In this document: positions 62,191-64,000 of the stretch, piece after piece | Position numbering within the stretch: position 1 is the stretch's first letter | Layout of the letters: every line of letters starts with the position of its first letter | Translations under genes and position numbers: made by a program | NCBI RefSeq assembly: GCF_001522545.3 | Contig: NC_031768.1 | Coordinates: 111,799,181-111,863,180, forward strand | Reading direction: 5' to 3' | Source of the DNA: Parus major | Lineage: Eukaryota; Chordata; Aves; Passeriformes; Paridae | Length of the DNA stretch: 64,000 nt | Notes under the pieces: generated by a model | What the model was told of the DNA's origin: nothing | The model's database searches: none | What the model saw: the letters and a program-made list of their open reading frames with translations, nothing else

Positions 62191-63783
62191 AATAATTCTT
62201 ATTTTACATTATAAAATGTAAAATATATAAAAAAAATTCTAGCTTCCAAAACATTGCTTTTTTAGTGATCAGTCAGTCTTTTAGTCTATTTTTTTTTGAT
62301 GCTATCTCATGCTTGAGATGGTTATTTAACCAATAAGCTTTGAAAACTATTTCTGCTCTCATTCATTCCCTTGCTTCCATCTCTTACCTCAATCAAATGT
62401 TTTCATCCCCTTATGACCTTGGCATCCTTGAATAACATAATCATCACTTAACTAAGGCCAAAACACTAAGGACATCTTTTTACTACTGTCCTGGCTATTA
62501 AGTGAAGAGCTACTGCTGCTGTTGATGTGAAAACCACTTGGGTGTTAATAATTTCCTGTCTCTGGATAACTCACCTTTTTTTCCAAGTGTTGCATTTCCA
62601 AATGACCCTTTCTAATCATACACCTGAGTTCCCTAACCTACCAAAAGCCAAACCATGGGGTTTATCCTTCAATAAAACTCTCCATTCTCCACAGATACTG
62701 TCAGATGAGTTAATGTTGGGTTTACACATGGTTCTTTTGTTTTTCTAAAGTGAATATCTCAAATCTCTTTTCACTTCCTTGCTTCCCTCCTGACTGATGA
62801 AAATCCTTGCCCTTACATCATAGCTGCAGTATCTCATGGCATGGCTTTGGGAATTTTAGACCTGCTAAGGAACGGTCCAGGGATAACATATTAGAGAGCA
62901 GGAATGCTGGATGATTGTTTACAGCCCCTCCTGAAAAGACCCCAGAGTTCATGTTAAGCTTTAAAAACCAATTGCAAGCTCTTGAAGGAATTATTACATC
63001 ACTGCAACACTGAAATGCAGCTGCCTCAAGGGAAAGGCAGGGAATTTTTAATAGTGCACAGAAATATTTCAGCACTTCAGAAGAGAAAGTGAATAATGCC
63101 ATAATCAACTGAGCAGAAAGGGAATGTTTAGTAAGTGGTCATATATAGTTGTTTTAACTGGATTTAGGCCAGAAACCAGGGAAAAACCTGCTGCTAATGG
63201 CAAAAATAAATTGGGGTTTTTAAGTCACCAATGACTGTATCCTTTGGTTTTCACTTGCATTTTAAACCGCAGCACCTGAAGCAGCAGAGTTGTAGTGGAG
63301 CTTTCTTTTATAACTGGTTACCAACATTTCCTCCTTCAGTGAGCAGGAATGATGTCTGATTGCCACAGGAATTCACAAGAAATTAAGTTCTTTGCAGGCC
63401 TGTACAGAGAAGCAGCAACACCGCTGTCAGCTGGTCATTTAAATTTGTCAGTGCTAGAGAAAACAATAATTAACAGCAACTTTGTCTCATCATAGACATC
63501 TGAGTGGGTAAACAGACACCAGGCCTTTACTTATTTTAATTTATAATTTTATTGACTTGTTGTAGCTACTCTAGTGTTCATAAAGAGAAGATAGAAAACC
63601 TAGAAAACACAGTTATAATTGTCCTTATACATTTCAGGATAAATTTATAGTCATCCATCAGAAAATAAAACAGCATTAGGGAAAATCAGTTTGAGATACC
63701 ATTGGCATACCTTAGAAGAAGAGGGAATAAAATTTGAAATAGTATTGTACTATTATATATATTACACAGTATATATACAATAT
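62191..63783. other. Intergenic, no gene recognised
   Basis: AT-rich sequence without supported exons. The minus-strand frame at 62818-63108 has no domain signature. Confidence 0.6.

Positions 63784-63859
<76 letters not shown>
63784..63859 (+). repeat. (GATA)19 microsatellite
   Basis: A perfect, uninterrupted run of 19 GATA units (76 bp). Open frames over it encode only repeated Tyr-Leu-Ser-Ile and are not genes. Confidence 0.97.
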
Positions 63860-63860
<1 letters not shown>

Positions 63861-64000
63861 GCATACATATATTTATAACAGCAATTTTAAAAATGGTATT
63901 TTTTGTCATATATGTTACCTGTTGATGAATATATATGTATATTTTTATGTCATATTTCTTGTGTTCTGGTTTTGTAAAGAAGCTCATAAATGGATGATAG

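Noticed and set aside
63686..63987. Minus-strand open frames with repeated Tyr-Leu-Ser-Ile
   Set aside because: They are translations of the (GATA)19 microsatellite.
59606..64000. Search for LTN1, the mammalian neighbour of N6AMT1
   Set aside because: No RING or other LTN1 exon is visible on either strand; it may lie beyond the window.

Overview
The window is nuclear DNA from a vertebrate, almost certainly a bird. It has compact multi-exon genes with GT-AG introns, CpG-island promoters, and several truncated copies of CR1, the main avian LINE. It also has single-copy genes whose products closely match mammalian orthologues. No bacterial, viral or plasmid features are visible, and no RNA gene or CRISPR array could be supported.

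Four protein-coding genes can be rebuilt exon by exon with continuous reading frames. They are C3orf38 (minus, 3 exons, 309 aa, 5640-9276), ZNF654 (minus, 9 coding exons, 1100 aa, 16553-43066), CGGBP1 (plus, one coding exon, 167 aa, 45603-46106) and N6AMT1 (minus, 6 exons, 215 aa, 55534-58540). Splice sites were read by eye from consensus signals, phase continuity and protein similarity.

Layout: 1-4400 is intergenic with one CR1 fragment. 4400-9400 is C3orf38 with its 3' UTR and CpG promoter. 9550-10410 is a CR1 copy that contains a 49-bp tandem repeat and a 251-bp assembly gap. 10.5-12.7 kb is intergenic. 12.74-43.07 kb is ZNF654, with a long 3' UTR and seven large introns. 42.6-44.0 kb is a CpG island with six CCAAT boxes shared head-to-head by ZNF654 and CGGBP1. 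45.6-50.2 kb is the CGGBP1 coding exon and AT-rich 3' UTR. 50.2-55.5 kb is intergenic or the N6AMT1 3' UTR. 55.5-58.6 kb is N6AMT1, with CR1 in and beside it. 59-64 kb holds more CR1 tails and a (GATA)19 microsatellite.

The genes do not form a functional pathway. CGGBP1 and ZNF654 are nuclear zinc-finger DNA-binding proteins, N6AMT1 is the glutamine methyltransferase that modifies eRF1 (and other substrates), and C3orf38 is poorly characterised. C3orf38-ZNF654-CGGBP1 is the block found on human 3p11, whereas N6AMT1 is on human 21q21, so the window joins two human syntenic segments. I found no novel genetic system. The most interesting points are the repeat growing inside a CR1 near the C3orf38 promoter, a zinc-finger-like shifted frame in the last ZNF654 exon, a frame-compatible cryptic exon in ZNF654, and the CCAAT-rich, CGG-bearing shared promoter.
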